Assembly (NCBI GenBank): GCA_023439185.1
Contig: JAEXOR010000064.1
Location: 1 to 40,852 of the forward strand
Reading direction: 5' to 3'
DNA length: 40,852 nucleotides
Origin: Bacillota bacterium
GTDB taxonomy: Bacteria > Bacillota > Desulfotomaculia > Desulfotomaculales > Desulfallaceae
Below, in pieces: positions 34,095 through 40,852 of this stretch (position 1 is the first letter of the stretch; each line of letters starts with the position of its first letter). Made by a program: the position numbers and the translations under genes. The notes beneath the pieces are model-generated. The model ran no database searches and was not told where the DNA came from. It was given only the letters and a program-made list of their open reading frames with translations.

Positions 34095-34975
34095 GAACAG
34101 ATTCCGCCCCGGGGCGGCGCGTAAAAAAGACCGACCCGGCGGCCTGGTGGACACTGGCGCCGGTCAGTATTTGGGCGGCGGTATTTATCGCCCTGCCGAT
34201 GCTGCTGGTCCTGCTGGTCAGTTTTATGAAACGCGGCACGTACGGCGGCATAGTATACGAGGTTAATATCCATAACTACGTCCGTTTCCTGGACCCGCTT
34301 TACATACAGGTAATTATTAATTCGCTCGTGGTGGCTGTATTGACGACCTTTTTTTGCCTTGTTATCGGTTACCCCTTTGCTTATATCATAGCCCGTTCCC
34401 CCATTAAATACCGGACTATCCTTTTAATGCTGATCATTATCCCCTTCTGGAGCAGCTCTCTGATCAGGACTTACTCCTGGATTGTGCTGCTGCGTACCGA
34501 AGGGGTGATCAATAATCTGCTGCTGTCCCTCGGGATCATCAGCGAGCCCCTGGCCCTGCTCTATAACCTGGGCGCGGTGGTGGTGGGCATGACCTATACC
34601 CTTTTCCCGTTTATGGTTTTGCCGTTATATGCCTCCATTGAAAAATTGGATTATAACCTGCTGGAAGCCGCCCGGGACCTGGGCGCCGGCCCGTGGCAGG
34701 TCTTCCGGCGCGTCACCCTGCCCCTGACCATGCCCGGCGTAATCGCCGGTTCGCTGCTGGTGTTTATTCCCACCCTGGGGCTCTTTTTCATCTCCGACCT
34801 GATGGGCGGCTCCCGGATTATGATGATCTCAAACCTGATTAAAAACCAGTTCCTGGTGGCGCGCAACTGGCCCTTTGGCGCCGCCGCCTCGGTGATATTA
34901 ATGATCATGACCCTGGTGATGATCGCCCTTTACCTGCGCAAGGCGGGGTCCAGGGACAAGCTGGAGGTGCTTTAG
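34091..34975 (+). CDS. potB: Spermidine/putrescine ABC transporter permease PotB
   Basis: 294 residues, about six membrane segments. The EAA loop EAARDLGAGPWQVFRRVTLPLTMPGV contacts PotA. SFMKRGTYGGIVYEVNIHNYVRF near the N terminus is typical of PotB. It starts within the end of potA (ATGA overlap) and ends one base before potC. Confidence 0.92.
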   Translation: MRTDSAPGRRVKKTDPAAWWTLAPVSIWAAVFIALPMLLVLLVSFMKRGTYGGIVYEVNIHNYVRFLDPLYIQVIINSLVVAVLTTFFCLVIGYPFAYIIARSPIKYRTILLMLIIIPFWSSSLIRTYSWIVLLRTEGVINNLLLSLGIISEPLALLYNLGAVVVGMTYTLFPFMVLPLYASIEKLDYNLLEAARDLGAGPWQVFRRVTLPLTMPGVIAGSLLVFIPTLGLFFISDLMGGSRIMMISNLIKNQFLVARNWPFGAAASVILMIMTLVMIALYLRKAGSRDKLEVL

Positions 34976-35776
34976 ATGAGCGGGCCCGCCGGGAGCGGTA
35001 AAATGTCGTTGGGTACGACAATGGGCGCGTTCTACGCCGCCCTGGTTTTCGCCTTTCTTTACCTGCCCATCGGGGTACTGGTGGCCTTTTCCTTTAACCA
35101 GTCCAAAATAAATGCCGTTTGGACAGGCTTTACCCTGGACTGGTACCGGGCTCTGTTTCACGACCAGCTGATCCTGGAGGCCGCCAAGAATTCGTTGATT
35201 ATCGGCGTCACCGCCACTATAGTCTCCACGATGATCGGCACTCTGGCGGCAGTGGGCATGTACCGCTATCATTTTCGCGGCAAAACGGTGCTCGACTCCC
35301 TGCTGTATGTGCCCGTCGTTATTCCCGAGGTCGTCCTCGGCATCTCGCTGCTAGCCCTTTACGCCATTTGTAAAGTGCCCCTGGGTTTGAATACCCTGAT
35401 CGCCTCGCACATCACCTTCTGTATTCCCTTCGTGATAATTACGGTGCGGGCCAGGCTGGCGGGGTTCGACCGCAACATGGAAGAGGCGGCCATGGACCTG
35501 GGGGCCACTCAGTGGCAGACATTCTTCAAGGTTACGCTGCCGCTGATTATGCCCGGGGTGGCGGCCGGGGCGCTGCTGGCCTTTACCCTTTCCCTGGACG
35601 ACGTCATTATCAGCTATTTCGTGACCGGGCCGGGCAGTACCACCTTGCCCCTAAAAATTTACGCCATGGTTAAACAGGGGGTGACGCCTGCCATTAACGC
35701 CCTCTCCACAATAATGTTGCTGTTGACACTGGTGGTCACCGTTGCAGCAGAGTGGCTGCGGTCGCGTTCCAGTTAG
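34976..35776 (+). CDS. potC: Spermidine/putrescine ABC transporter permease PotC
   Basis: 266 residues, six membrane segments. SFNQSKINAVWTGFTLDWYRALFHD and the EAA loop EEAAMDLGATQWQTFFKVTLPLIMPG are typical. LDDVIISYFVTGPGSTTLPLKIYAMVKQGVTPAINALSTIM is a well-conserved PotC C-terminal segment. Its ATG directly follows the potB stop. Confidence 0.93.
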   Translation: MSGPAGSGKMSLGTTMGAFYAALVFAFLYLPIGVLVAFSFNQSKINAVWTGFTLDWYRALFHDQLILEAAKNSLIIGVTATIVSTMIGTLAAVGMYRYHFRGKTVLDSLLYVPVVIPEVVLGISLLALYAICKVPLGLNTLIASHITFCIPFVIITVRARLAGFDRNMEEAAMDLGATQWQTFFKVTLPLIMPGVAAGALLAFTLSLDDVIISYFVTGPGSTTLPLKIYAMVKQGVTPAINALSTIMLLLTLVVTVAAEWLRSRSS

Positions 35777-35807
35777 ATAAGATAAAAAGCCAAGAGGAGG
35801 ATGCAAA

Positions 35808-36881
35808 ATGATTAGAGGTTTGAGGTTGTATGTCACTCTGACCCTGGTGCTGGCACTGGCTGCCGGCGTACTGGCCGGGTGCGGCTCAGGCGGCGGTCAA
35901 ACAGCGGGCGGGGAAGAAGAAGAAAAGGTGCTGAATGTATTTAACTGGTCCGAGTACCTGCCCCAGGAAGTAATCGGCAATTTTGAACAGGAGACCGGGA
36001 TCAAGGTTAATTACACCACCTTTTCATCCCAGGAAGAGATGTTGGCCAAAATTGAGGCCGGCGGCGCCAATTACGACGTGATTGTGCCCACCAACTACTC
36101 TGTGGAAGGCCTGGTGGTCCGCGGCATGCTGCAGGAACTGGATCTGTCCAAGATCCCCCACTACCAGGACATCATGCCCGAATACCTGGACCGCAATTTT
36201 GATCCGGAAAACAAGTATACGCTGCCTTACATGGCGGGCTCGTCGTCCATCTGCGTGAACACTGAAAAAGTAACCGGGGAAATAACCAGTTGGAACGACC
36301 TGTGGGACCCCGCCTTCGCCAACCAGATCGTACTTCTGGACGATCCCCGGGATATCATCGGTATGACCTTGAAGTCGCTGGGCTACTCTGTTAACGAGAC
36401 CGACCCGGCCAAACTCGGGGAAGCCAAGACCAAGCTCAAAGAGCTGATCCCCCGGGTGAAGGCCTTCGACAGCGACAGCCCCAAGACGCTGTTCATCAGC
36501 AACGAAGTTTCCATCGGCGTTACCTATAATGGTGAAGCGGCGCTGGCCATGCAGGAAAACCCGGCGATCAAATATATCTACCCCGGGGAGGGCGCCATCC
36601 TCTGGATGGATAACATGGCCATTCCCGCCAATGCCAAGCACCCCGACAACGCGCACAAGTTTATCGACTACATTTTGAGGCCGGAGGTGGGCGTTAAGAT
36701 CGCCCTTGAATTCCCCTACGCGGTGCCCAGCACCGAGGTATTCAAACTGCTGCCCGAAGAACTGCAAAATAATACCGCCAGCTACGCCCCCGCCGAAGCT
36801 GTGGAAAACGGCGAATTCCAGGACGATCTGGGCGAAGCCACCGTAATCTTTGACGAGATTTGGTCCGAAGTAAAACTATAA
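35808..36881 (+). CDS. potD: Spermidine/putrescine-binding lipoprotein PotD
   Basis: 357 residues. Lipobox LAGC near residue 25 marks a membrane-anchored binding protein. VLNVFNWSEYLPQEVIGNFEQETGIKVNYTTFSSQEEMLAKI is the PotD/PotF start, and NYDVIVPTNYSVEGLVVRGMLQELDLSKIP follows. It captures polyamine outside the cell for PotABC. AGAGGAGG precedes ATG 35808. A dispersed hairpin follows. Confidence 0.92.
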   Translation: MIRGLRLYVTLTLVLALAAGVLAGCGSGGGQTAGGEEEEKVLNVFNWSEYLPQEVIGNFEQETGIKVNYTTFSSQEEMLAKIEAGGANYDVIVPTNYSVEGLVVRGMLQELDLSKIPHYQDIMPEYLDRNFDPENKYTLPYMAGSSSICVNTEKVTGEITSWNDLWDPAFANQIVLLDDPRDIIGMTLKSLGYSVNETDPAKLGEAKTKLKELIPRVKAFDSDSPKTLFISNEVSIGVTYNGEAALAMQENPAIKYIYPGEGAILWMDNMAIPANAKHPDNAHKFIDYILRPEVGVKIALEFPYAVPSTEVFKLLPEELQNNTASYAPAEAVENGEFQDDLGEATVIFDEIWSEVKL

Positions 36882-36884
36882 GGA

Positions 36885-36957
36885 GAGGAAGCAGGGGGAC
36901 GCGAAAGATGCCTGGTGTTAAAAGTTGCGCTTTTTGCAGCTTTTAACACCAGGCATC
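36885..36957. repeat. REP-like fragment plus GATGCCTGGTG hairpin, copy 2
   Basis: GAGGAAGCAGGGGGACG (36885-36901) recurs at 40827-40843. It is followed by an inverted repeat with perfect 18-bp arms (36907-36924 and 36940-36957), whose stem extends to 22 bp with one G-U pair. The arm sequence equals the outer arm of copy 1 at 24429. The element lies between the convergent potD and regulator genes and could terminate both. Confidence 0.75.
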
Positions 36958-36999
36958 AAAGTCGGCCAGGTATTCCCCGATCAAAGCCGGCCAGCTTCC

Positions 37000-38775
37000 T
37001 TACTTAATATCGTACTGCTTGATCTTGCGATACAACGTGGCCCGGCTGATGCCCATCAGGCGGGCTATTTCTTTTTTGCTCAGGTTGTGCCCGGCCAACT
37101 CCGTTATCTTTTGAGCTAAAAGATCCCTTTCGGCGTCCTCCAGGCGGTGCTTCAGGCGCATGTCCTCCGGGCGGTGTCCCAGCCAGTGGTTTCTGATTTT
37201 CCCGGGTACGCTGTTCAATGATATTACCTTGCCGGATTCCATATTCACGGCGTATTCCACGGCGTTTTCCAGCTCCCGGACGTTGCCCGGCCAGCGGTAC
37301 CGGGTAAAGGCCTGGACGACATTGTCACTGAAACGCTCAATGTTTTTGTCCAGCAGACCGCGGTACTTGCGCAGGAAATATTCCATCAGGATGATAACAT
37401 CCTCCCTGCGCTTGCGCAGCGGCGGGATCGACATGGGGATCACGTTCAGCCGGTAGTAGAGGTCCTCGCGGAATTCCCCGGCGGCGCACATGGCCTCCAG
37501 GTTGCGATTGGTGGCGGCGATGACGCGCACGTCCACAGGGATGGAAGTATTGCCCCCCACCCGCTCGATAATGCGCCGCTGCAGGATGTGCAGGATCTTC
37601 ACCTGCAGGTGCAGCGGCAGATCGCCTATCTCGTCCAAAAAAATTGTGCCGCCGCAGGCCAGTTCAAATTTGCCCGGACGCCCGCCCCGGCTGGCCCCGG
37701 TAAATGCTCCTTCCTCGTAGCCGAAAAGCTCGCTTTCCAGTAAAGTCTCCGGGATGGCCCCGCAGTTCACTATCACCAGCGGTTTTTTACACCTCGGGCT
37801 GGCGTAGTGGATGGCGCGGGCAAAAAGCTCCTTGCCGGTGCCGCTTTCACCGGTGATCAAGATGGTGGAATTGCCCCGGGCCACCCGCAGAGCCTGGTAT
37901 TTTACCTCGGCGATGACCCTGCTGTTGCCCACTATATGGTCCAGCTCCAGGGCGACCTTGGTGTCGGTCAGGTCATAGGCCAACTGGCGCACGGCGGACA
38001 TGCTGCGAAAGGATATGACCGCTCCCACCGTTGCTCCGCCGCCGGAGATGGGGGTGGCGGTGACCAGCAGGTGCAGTTGGTGCGGCGGCGCGCCGTGAAT
38101 TTCTTCCTTTTCTTCATAACCCCGGCCCGACGCCAGCACCTCCGGGACCGGGGATTTGGGCCATATGTCGGTGATGCGGCGGCCCAGCAGGTATTTTTTC
38201 CCCATGCCGGTGATGGACTCGGCATAACTGTTGCAATGGGTGATTATACCGGACCGGTCCACCGAAAACAAGCCCTGGTTGATAGACTCCACGATAATCC
38301 GCATTTTATGAGAGTTAAACTCCAGCTTCTTGTAAGCCTCGGTTTCGGATACCCGGGACGCCAGCAGGAAGGCCATGCGATGCAGAAAATTTTTAAGCTG
38401 CTCTTTTTTCTCCTGCAGTCTGTCCTGCTGGTTTTTATCAAAGGCCACCAGCGACATGGCGCCAATCACCTTTTCATTAAGCTTGATGGGGCAGCAGATC
38501 TCTCCCACCTCGCCGATTAAAATGGGTCCGTACATGCTGTCCCGGGGATCGTCGATGACGAAGGACATACCGGTGCGGAACACCCGTGTATACAGGAACT
38601 CTTCATTGGGGTGATAGGCCTCGGCGTCCTTGGTGCCCACCAGTTCCTTGTATTTGCCGGTGGCGGCGACGATGGTGTACTCGTCGTCCAGGATCTGGGT
38701 TTCCACGTCCAGCACCGCGGAAATCGCCTCGGCCACCTGTTGGGCCGTGCCCGCTATGGCTGACAGCAGCGACAT
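37000..38775 (-). CDS. Sigma-54-dependent transcriptional activator, sensor-PAS-AAA-Fis HTH
   Basis: 591 residues from ATG 38775, which has AAGGAAGTG upstream on the minus strand; an in-frame ATG at 38889 would add 38 unconserved residues. The N-terminal ~150 residues form a GAF-like sensor region (ICCPIKLNEKVIGAMSLVAFD). A PAS domain (~165-275; INQGLFSVDRSGIITHCN) follows. The AAA+ domain (~290-520) has Walker A GESGTGKE and the GAFTGA sigma-54 contact loop (356-361). The C terminus is a Fis-type HTH (NLSKKEIARLMGISRATLYRKI). It is divergent from gdh, whose sigma-54 promoter lies about 420 bp away, and AATGCATT repeats lie in between. Likely activator of gdh and perhaps the amine genes; the ligand is unknown. 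Confidence 0.92.
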   Translation of the reverse strand: MSLLSAIAGTAQQVAEAISAVLDVETQILDDEYTIVAATGKYKELVGTKDAEAYHPNEEFLYTRVFRTGMSFVIDDPRDSMYGPILIGEVGEICCPIKLNEKVIGAMSLVAFDKNQQDRLQEKKEQLKNFLHRMAFLLASRVSETEAYKKLEFNSHKMRIIVESINQGLFSVDRSGIITHCNSYAESITGMGKKYLLGRRITDIWPKSPVPEVLASGRGYEEKEEIHGAPPHQLHLLVTATPISGGGATVGAVISFRSMSAVRQLAYDLTDTKVALELDHIVGNSRVIAEVKYQALRVARGNSTILITGESGTGKELFARAIHYASPRCKKPLVIVNCGAIPETLLESELFGYEEGAFTGASRGGRPGKFELACGGTIFLDEIGDLPLHLQVKILHILQRRIIERVGGNTSIPVDVRVIAATNRNLEAMCAAGEFREDLYYRLNVIPMSIPPLRKRREDVIILMEYFLRKYRGLLDKNIERFSDNVVQAFTRYRWPGNVRELENAVEYAVNMESGKVISLNSVPGKIRNHWLGHRPEDMRLKHRLEDAERDLLAQKITELAGHNLSKKEIARLMGISRATLYRKIKQYDIK

Positions 38776-38935
38776 AATATTCACTTCCTTGGCCGGATTA
38801 GAATGCCGGGATCTTTTTCGGTATTTAATTCGGCGTTGCGGTAAGAAGTCCTTTATCAAGGGGATTACGACCGCCGGCCCCGGTATCAATATCAGAATGA
38901 GATGTAAAAATGAGACGGATTAAATAAAATGCTAA

Positions 38936-39045
38936 AATGCATTAATAGCCGGTGATTATGCATTATCCACTTGACCACCCTTGAAAATAGACGAATGTTT
39001 ATTGTATGCAAATATCGCCTGGAGTAATTCATGCTAAAATGCATT
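38936..39045. promoter_or_regulatory. AATGCATT direct repeats, candidate enhancers of the gdh promoter
   Basis: TGCTAAAATGCATTA...AGCCGGTGA occurs twice (core AATGCATT at 38936-38943 and 39038-39045, 102 bp apart), the first copy with a 3-nt insertion. A third TATGCATTA lies at 38957-38965. They lie 145-255 bp upstream of the sigma-54 promoter at 39189 and just outside the divergent activator gene. Confidence 0.5.
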
Positions 39046-39068
39046 AGCCGGTGAACGTCGGTTGAACA

Positions 39069-39145
39069 TGCAGGGGCGACCCCCGCGGTTGCCCACAGAA
39101 TAAGATTGCCTGTATTTACGGGCGCTCGCAAGGGGCGCCCCTGCA
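39069..39145. repeat. GC-rich inverted repeat in the gdh upstream region
   Basis: TGCAGGGGCGACCCC (from 39069) pairs with GGGGCGCCCCTGCA (ending 39145), one bulge, with a ~45-nt centre. It resembles dispersed AGGGGCG-type repeats. No protein is encoded. Confidence 0.5.
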
Positions 39146-39156
39146 GATTAGGGGTT

Positions 39157-39186
39157 AAACCACGGGAATAATCCCGGTGGTTTTTT
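39157..39186 (+). terminator. Hairpin with T6 directly upstream of the gdh sigma-54 promoter
   Basis: ACCACGGGA and TCCCGGTGGT pair with one bulge around ATAA, followed by six T ending at 39186. It lies 2 bp before the -24 box and would block read-through from upstream. Confidence 0.6.
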
Positions 39187-39188
39187 AC

Positions 39189-39205
39189 TGGCATTCCTTT
39201 TGCTT
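39189..39205 (+). promoter_or_regulatory. Sigma-54 (-24/-12) promoter of glutamate dehydrogenase
   Basis: TGGCAT-TCCTT-TTGCTT; GG 39190-39191 and GC 39202-39203 are 10 nt apart. The predicted start near 39215 falls inside the longest open frame and so fixes the start codon downstream at 39253 or 39256. Confidence 0.75.
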
Positions 39206-39252
39206 TACCTGTGGAGAAAGGGCGTCAAGCTCAAACCAGGAAAAGGGGTGTC

Positions 39253-40554
39253 ATGATGAGCAAAGAGACCAACAGCTTCACTATTGTCAACGGCCTGATT
39301 GATACAACAGTCAAAAAGCTGAATTTAGGCCGGGCGGTAAAGGACATTCTCAGCCAACCGCAGCGCCTGCTGACCGTGACCATCCCGGTGCAAATGGACG
39401 ACGGTTCGGTACGGGTGTATACCGGCTACCGTTCCCAGCACAACAACGCCCTGGGTCCTTATAAAGGCGGCATCCGGTTTCACCAGGACGTCAGCCTGGA
39501 CGAAGTAAAAGCCTTATCCGCCTGGATGACCCTTAAATGCGCGGTATTAAACATCCCTTACGGCGGCGGCAAAGGCGGCGTAATCGTCAACCCCAAGGAA
39601 CTCACTCCGGGTGAACTGGAACGCCTCTGCCGGGGCTACGTACGGTCCATCGCCCCCGTGCTGGGCAGCGAAACGGACATTCCCGCCCCCGACGTGGGCA
39701 CCAACGGCCAGACCATGGCCTGGATGATGGACGAATACGCCCAGCTTATCAACCACAACCAGTTCGGCGTTATCACCGGCAAGCCTGTCATCCTGGGCGG
39801 TTCGCGCGGCCGGGTGGAAGCCACCTCCCGGGGATGCGTAATCACCATCCGGGAAGCCGCCAGAGCCATCGGCCTGAAGCTTAAAGACGCCACCGTGGCG
39901 GTGCAGGGCTTTGGCAACGTGGGCTCCATCGCCGCCAGGCTGCTCCAGGTAGAAGACGGCTGCCGCGTTCTGGCCGTCAGCGACACCGGCGGCGCCATCT
40001 ACAGCCCGCGGGGTCTGGACATTCCCGCCGTGGAAGCATACAAAGCCTGTACCGGCAGCGTCAAAGACTTTCCCGGCAGCCAGAGCATCACAGGCGAAGA
40101 ACTGCTGGCCCTGAACTGCGATATCCTGGTGCCCGCCGCCCTGGAGAACCAGATCACCGGCGAAAACGCGGGCCGCATCAAAGCCCGGATCGTGGCCGAA
40201 GGTGCCAACGGTCCCACCACTCCCGAAGCCGACCGCATCCTGGCCGCCAAAAACATACTGGTATTGCCGGACGTGCTGGCCAACGCCGGCGGCGTCACTG
40301 TCTCCTACTTCGAGTGGGTGCAGAACAACAGCGGCTACTACTGGTGCGAGGACGAAGTAAACCAGCGTTTGGAGAGGAAGATGGTCGAAGCCTTCGACGA
40401 AGTATACAGCATTTACAAAAAGCGCAAGGACGTGGACATGAGGGGCGCCGCATACATGACGGCCGTTTCCCGCCTCGCCGAGGTTATGCAAATCCGCGGC
40501 TGGCTGGGCACCCAAACCCACACCGCCACCCAATGCGAAATCAAATCAGCTTAG
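39253..40554 (+). CDS. gdhA: Glutamate dehydrogenase (Glu/Leu/Phe/Val dehydrogenase family)
   Basis: 433 residues from ATG 39253, or 432 from 39256; AAAAGGGG lies at 39241-39248. The GTG at 39211 is in frame but upstream of the predicted transcript start. Motifs: YRSQHNNALGPYKGGIRFHQDV, the catalytic Lys in PYGGGKGGV, and the Rossmann segment VAVQGFGNVGSIAARLL. NAGGVTVSYFEWVQN near the C terminus is typical of hexameric Glu dehydrogenases. It interconverts glutamate with 2-oxoglutarate and ammonia. With three transaminases in the locus, it would regenerate 2-oxoglutarate. NAD versus NADP preference is not certain. Confidence 0.92.
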   Translation: MMSKETNSFTIVNGLIDTTVKKLNLGRAVKDILSQPQRLLTVTIPVQMDDGSVRVYTGYRSQHNNALGPYKGGIRFHQDVSLDEVKALSAWMTLKCAVLNIPYGGGKGGVIVNPKELTPGELERLCRGYVRSIAPVLGSETDIPAPDVGTNGQTMAWMMDEYAQLINHNQFGVITGKPVILGGSRGRVEATSRGCVITIREAARAIGLKLKDATVAVQGFGNVGSIAARLLQVEDGCRVLAVSDTGGAIYSPRGLDIPAVEAYKACTGSVKDFPGSQSITGEELLALNCDILVPAALENQITGENAGRIKARIVAEGANGPTTPEADRILAAKNILVLPDVLANAGGVTVSYFEWVQNNSGYYWCEDEVNQRLERKMVEAFDEVYSIYKKRKDVDMRGAAYMTAVSRLAEVMQIRGWLGTQTHTATQCEIKSA

Positions 40555-40557
40555 CGC

Positions 40558-40587
40558 CACCCTCTGGTGCCACACCCTCTGGTGCCA
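40558..40587. repeat. Two perfect 15-bp tandem repeats
   Basis: CACCCTCTGGTGCCA occurs twice in tandem, right after the gdh stop, and leads into repeat copy B. Confidence 0.8.
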
Positions 40588-40633
40588 GGTGTTAAAAGTT
40601 AAAGTGTTAAAAGTGGTAAGCATATGTTCAAAA
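40580..40633 (+). repeat. 54-bp modular dispersed repeat, copy B
   Basis: Same constant blocks and spacing as copy A at 32906-32959; only the two 4-nt variable blocks (AAAG, TAAG) differ. It lies between gdh and the small Cys-rich gene, and precedes that gene's ribosome site. Confidence 0.75.
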
Positions 40634-40653
40634 TGGACGGGAGGTTTTATTGC

Positions 40654-40824
40654 ATGACCATGCAACCGGTAAATTGTTCCGGCGTCTGCCAAAACTGCGA
40701 CAAGCTGAAGGAGTGCGTCCTCGGGCGGACGCTGCTTAAAATGGATGTTTTGGAACGGGAAATCAAGGAACTGAAGCTGATGCTGGACCGCCGCAGCAAC
40801 CACCGCTACGGGCGGGTTAGCTAA
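40654..40824 (+). CDS. Small Cys-rich protein with a coiled-coil-like C terminus
   Basis: 56 residues from ATG 40654, which has GGGAGG about 9 nt upstream (40639-40644); an ATG at 40624 lies inside repeat B. It contains C-x3-C-x2-C-x5-C (CSGVCQNCDKLKEC), a possible zinc or Fe-S site, then a charged amphipathic helix (DVLEREIKELKLMLD). No family is recognised. It follows gdh by 99 bp and might share its transcript. Confidence 0.55.
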   Translation: MTMQPVNCSGVCQNCDKLKECVLGRTLLKMDVLEREIKELKLMLDRRSNHRYGRVS

Positions 40825-40826
40825 GC

Positions 40827-40852
40827 GAGGAAGCAGGGGGACGGTTCTTTTG
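40827..40852. repeat. REP-like end sequence running off the window
   Basis: GAGGAAGCAGGGGGACG (shared with 36885-36901) continues as GTTCTTTTG to the window edge. GGGGGACGGTTCTTTTG resembles repeats associated with REP-type Y1 transposases (from memory). The element is cut by the end of the window. Confidence 0.45.

Noticed and set aside
31705..34154. Minus-strand frames of 308 and 344 residues opposite the saccharopine-dehydrogenase-like and potA genes
   Set aside because: No start signals or domains; the plus-strand genes are complete and well conserved.

Overview
The window (40.9 kb, GC-rich apart from a few islands) reads as a chromosomal segment of an anaerobic Gram-positive bacterium, most likely a Clostridia/Peptococcaceae-type organism (Desulfotomaculum/Pelotomaculum-like). 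This is inferred from strong AGGAGG ribosome sites, GTG and TTG starts, lipoprotein transporters, many sigma-54 systems and an FAD-free molybdenum aldehyde oxidoreductase. No rRNA, tRNA, CRISPR array or intact insertion sequence was found.

Layout. (1) 1-8100: a surface or secreted polymorphic-toxin block. It holds a 2022-residue beta-propeller/YD-repeat (Rhs) protein with an AT-rich C-terminal toxin-like tip, its small DUF4926-like immunity candidate, and a secreted Ig-like (Big_5) protein carrying a YD-repeat stub. GGGGTCAG...CTGACCCC palindromes bound the block on both sides. (2) 8099-16800: a minus-strand CBS-PAS-PAS sigma-54 activator, then a divergent IclR regulator, a TAXI-type TRAP transporter (receptor, DUF1850 protein, fused permease) and a two-subunit glutaconate-type CoA-transferase. 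Two related 17-bp palindromes lie between the divergent regulators. (3) 16800-24340: a sigma-54 promoter, APC permease, GabT, an FAD-free Mop-type molybdenum aldehyde oxidoreductase, a DsrC/TusE-like sulfur carrier and a cysteine desulfurase; the last three are overlapping or nearly so. (4) 24340-27700: a second sigma-54 promoter driving PatA (putrescine aminotransferase) and an aldehyde dehydrogenase. (5) 27800-32930: a sodium/solute symporter, an agmatinase-family ureohydrolase, a third class-III aminotransferase and a saccharopine-dehydrogenase-like enzyme. (6) 33020-36880: a PotABCD spermidine/putrescine ABC transporter. (7) 37000-40850: a minus-strand sigma-54 activator, a third sigma-54 promoter driving glutamate dehydrogenase, and a small Cys-rich protein.

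Together, regions 3-7 make a coherent amine-degradation locus. Polyamines are imported by Pot, APC or SSS carriers, and agmatine would be cleaved to putrescine. PatA and the aldehyde dehydrogenase give 4-aminobutyrate, GabT gives succinate semialdehyde, and Mop or the aldehyde dehydrogenase could oxidise the aldehydes. Glutamate dehydrogenase would recycle the glutamate made by the transaminases. Sigma-54 control of three transcription units, with two enhancer-binding regulators inside the window, suggests a dedicated regulon.

The most novel feature is the mop - dsrC/tusE-like - cysteine desulfurase gene triad. It looks like a built-in sulfur relay for the molybdenum cofactor of the oxidoreductase. 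Two families of dispersed intergenic hairpins or repeats also stand out.
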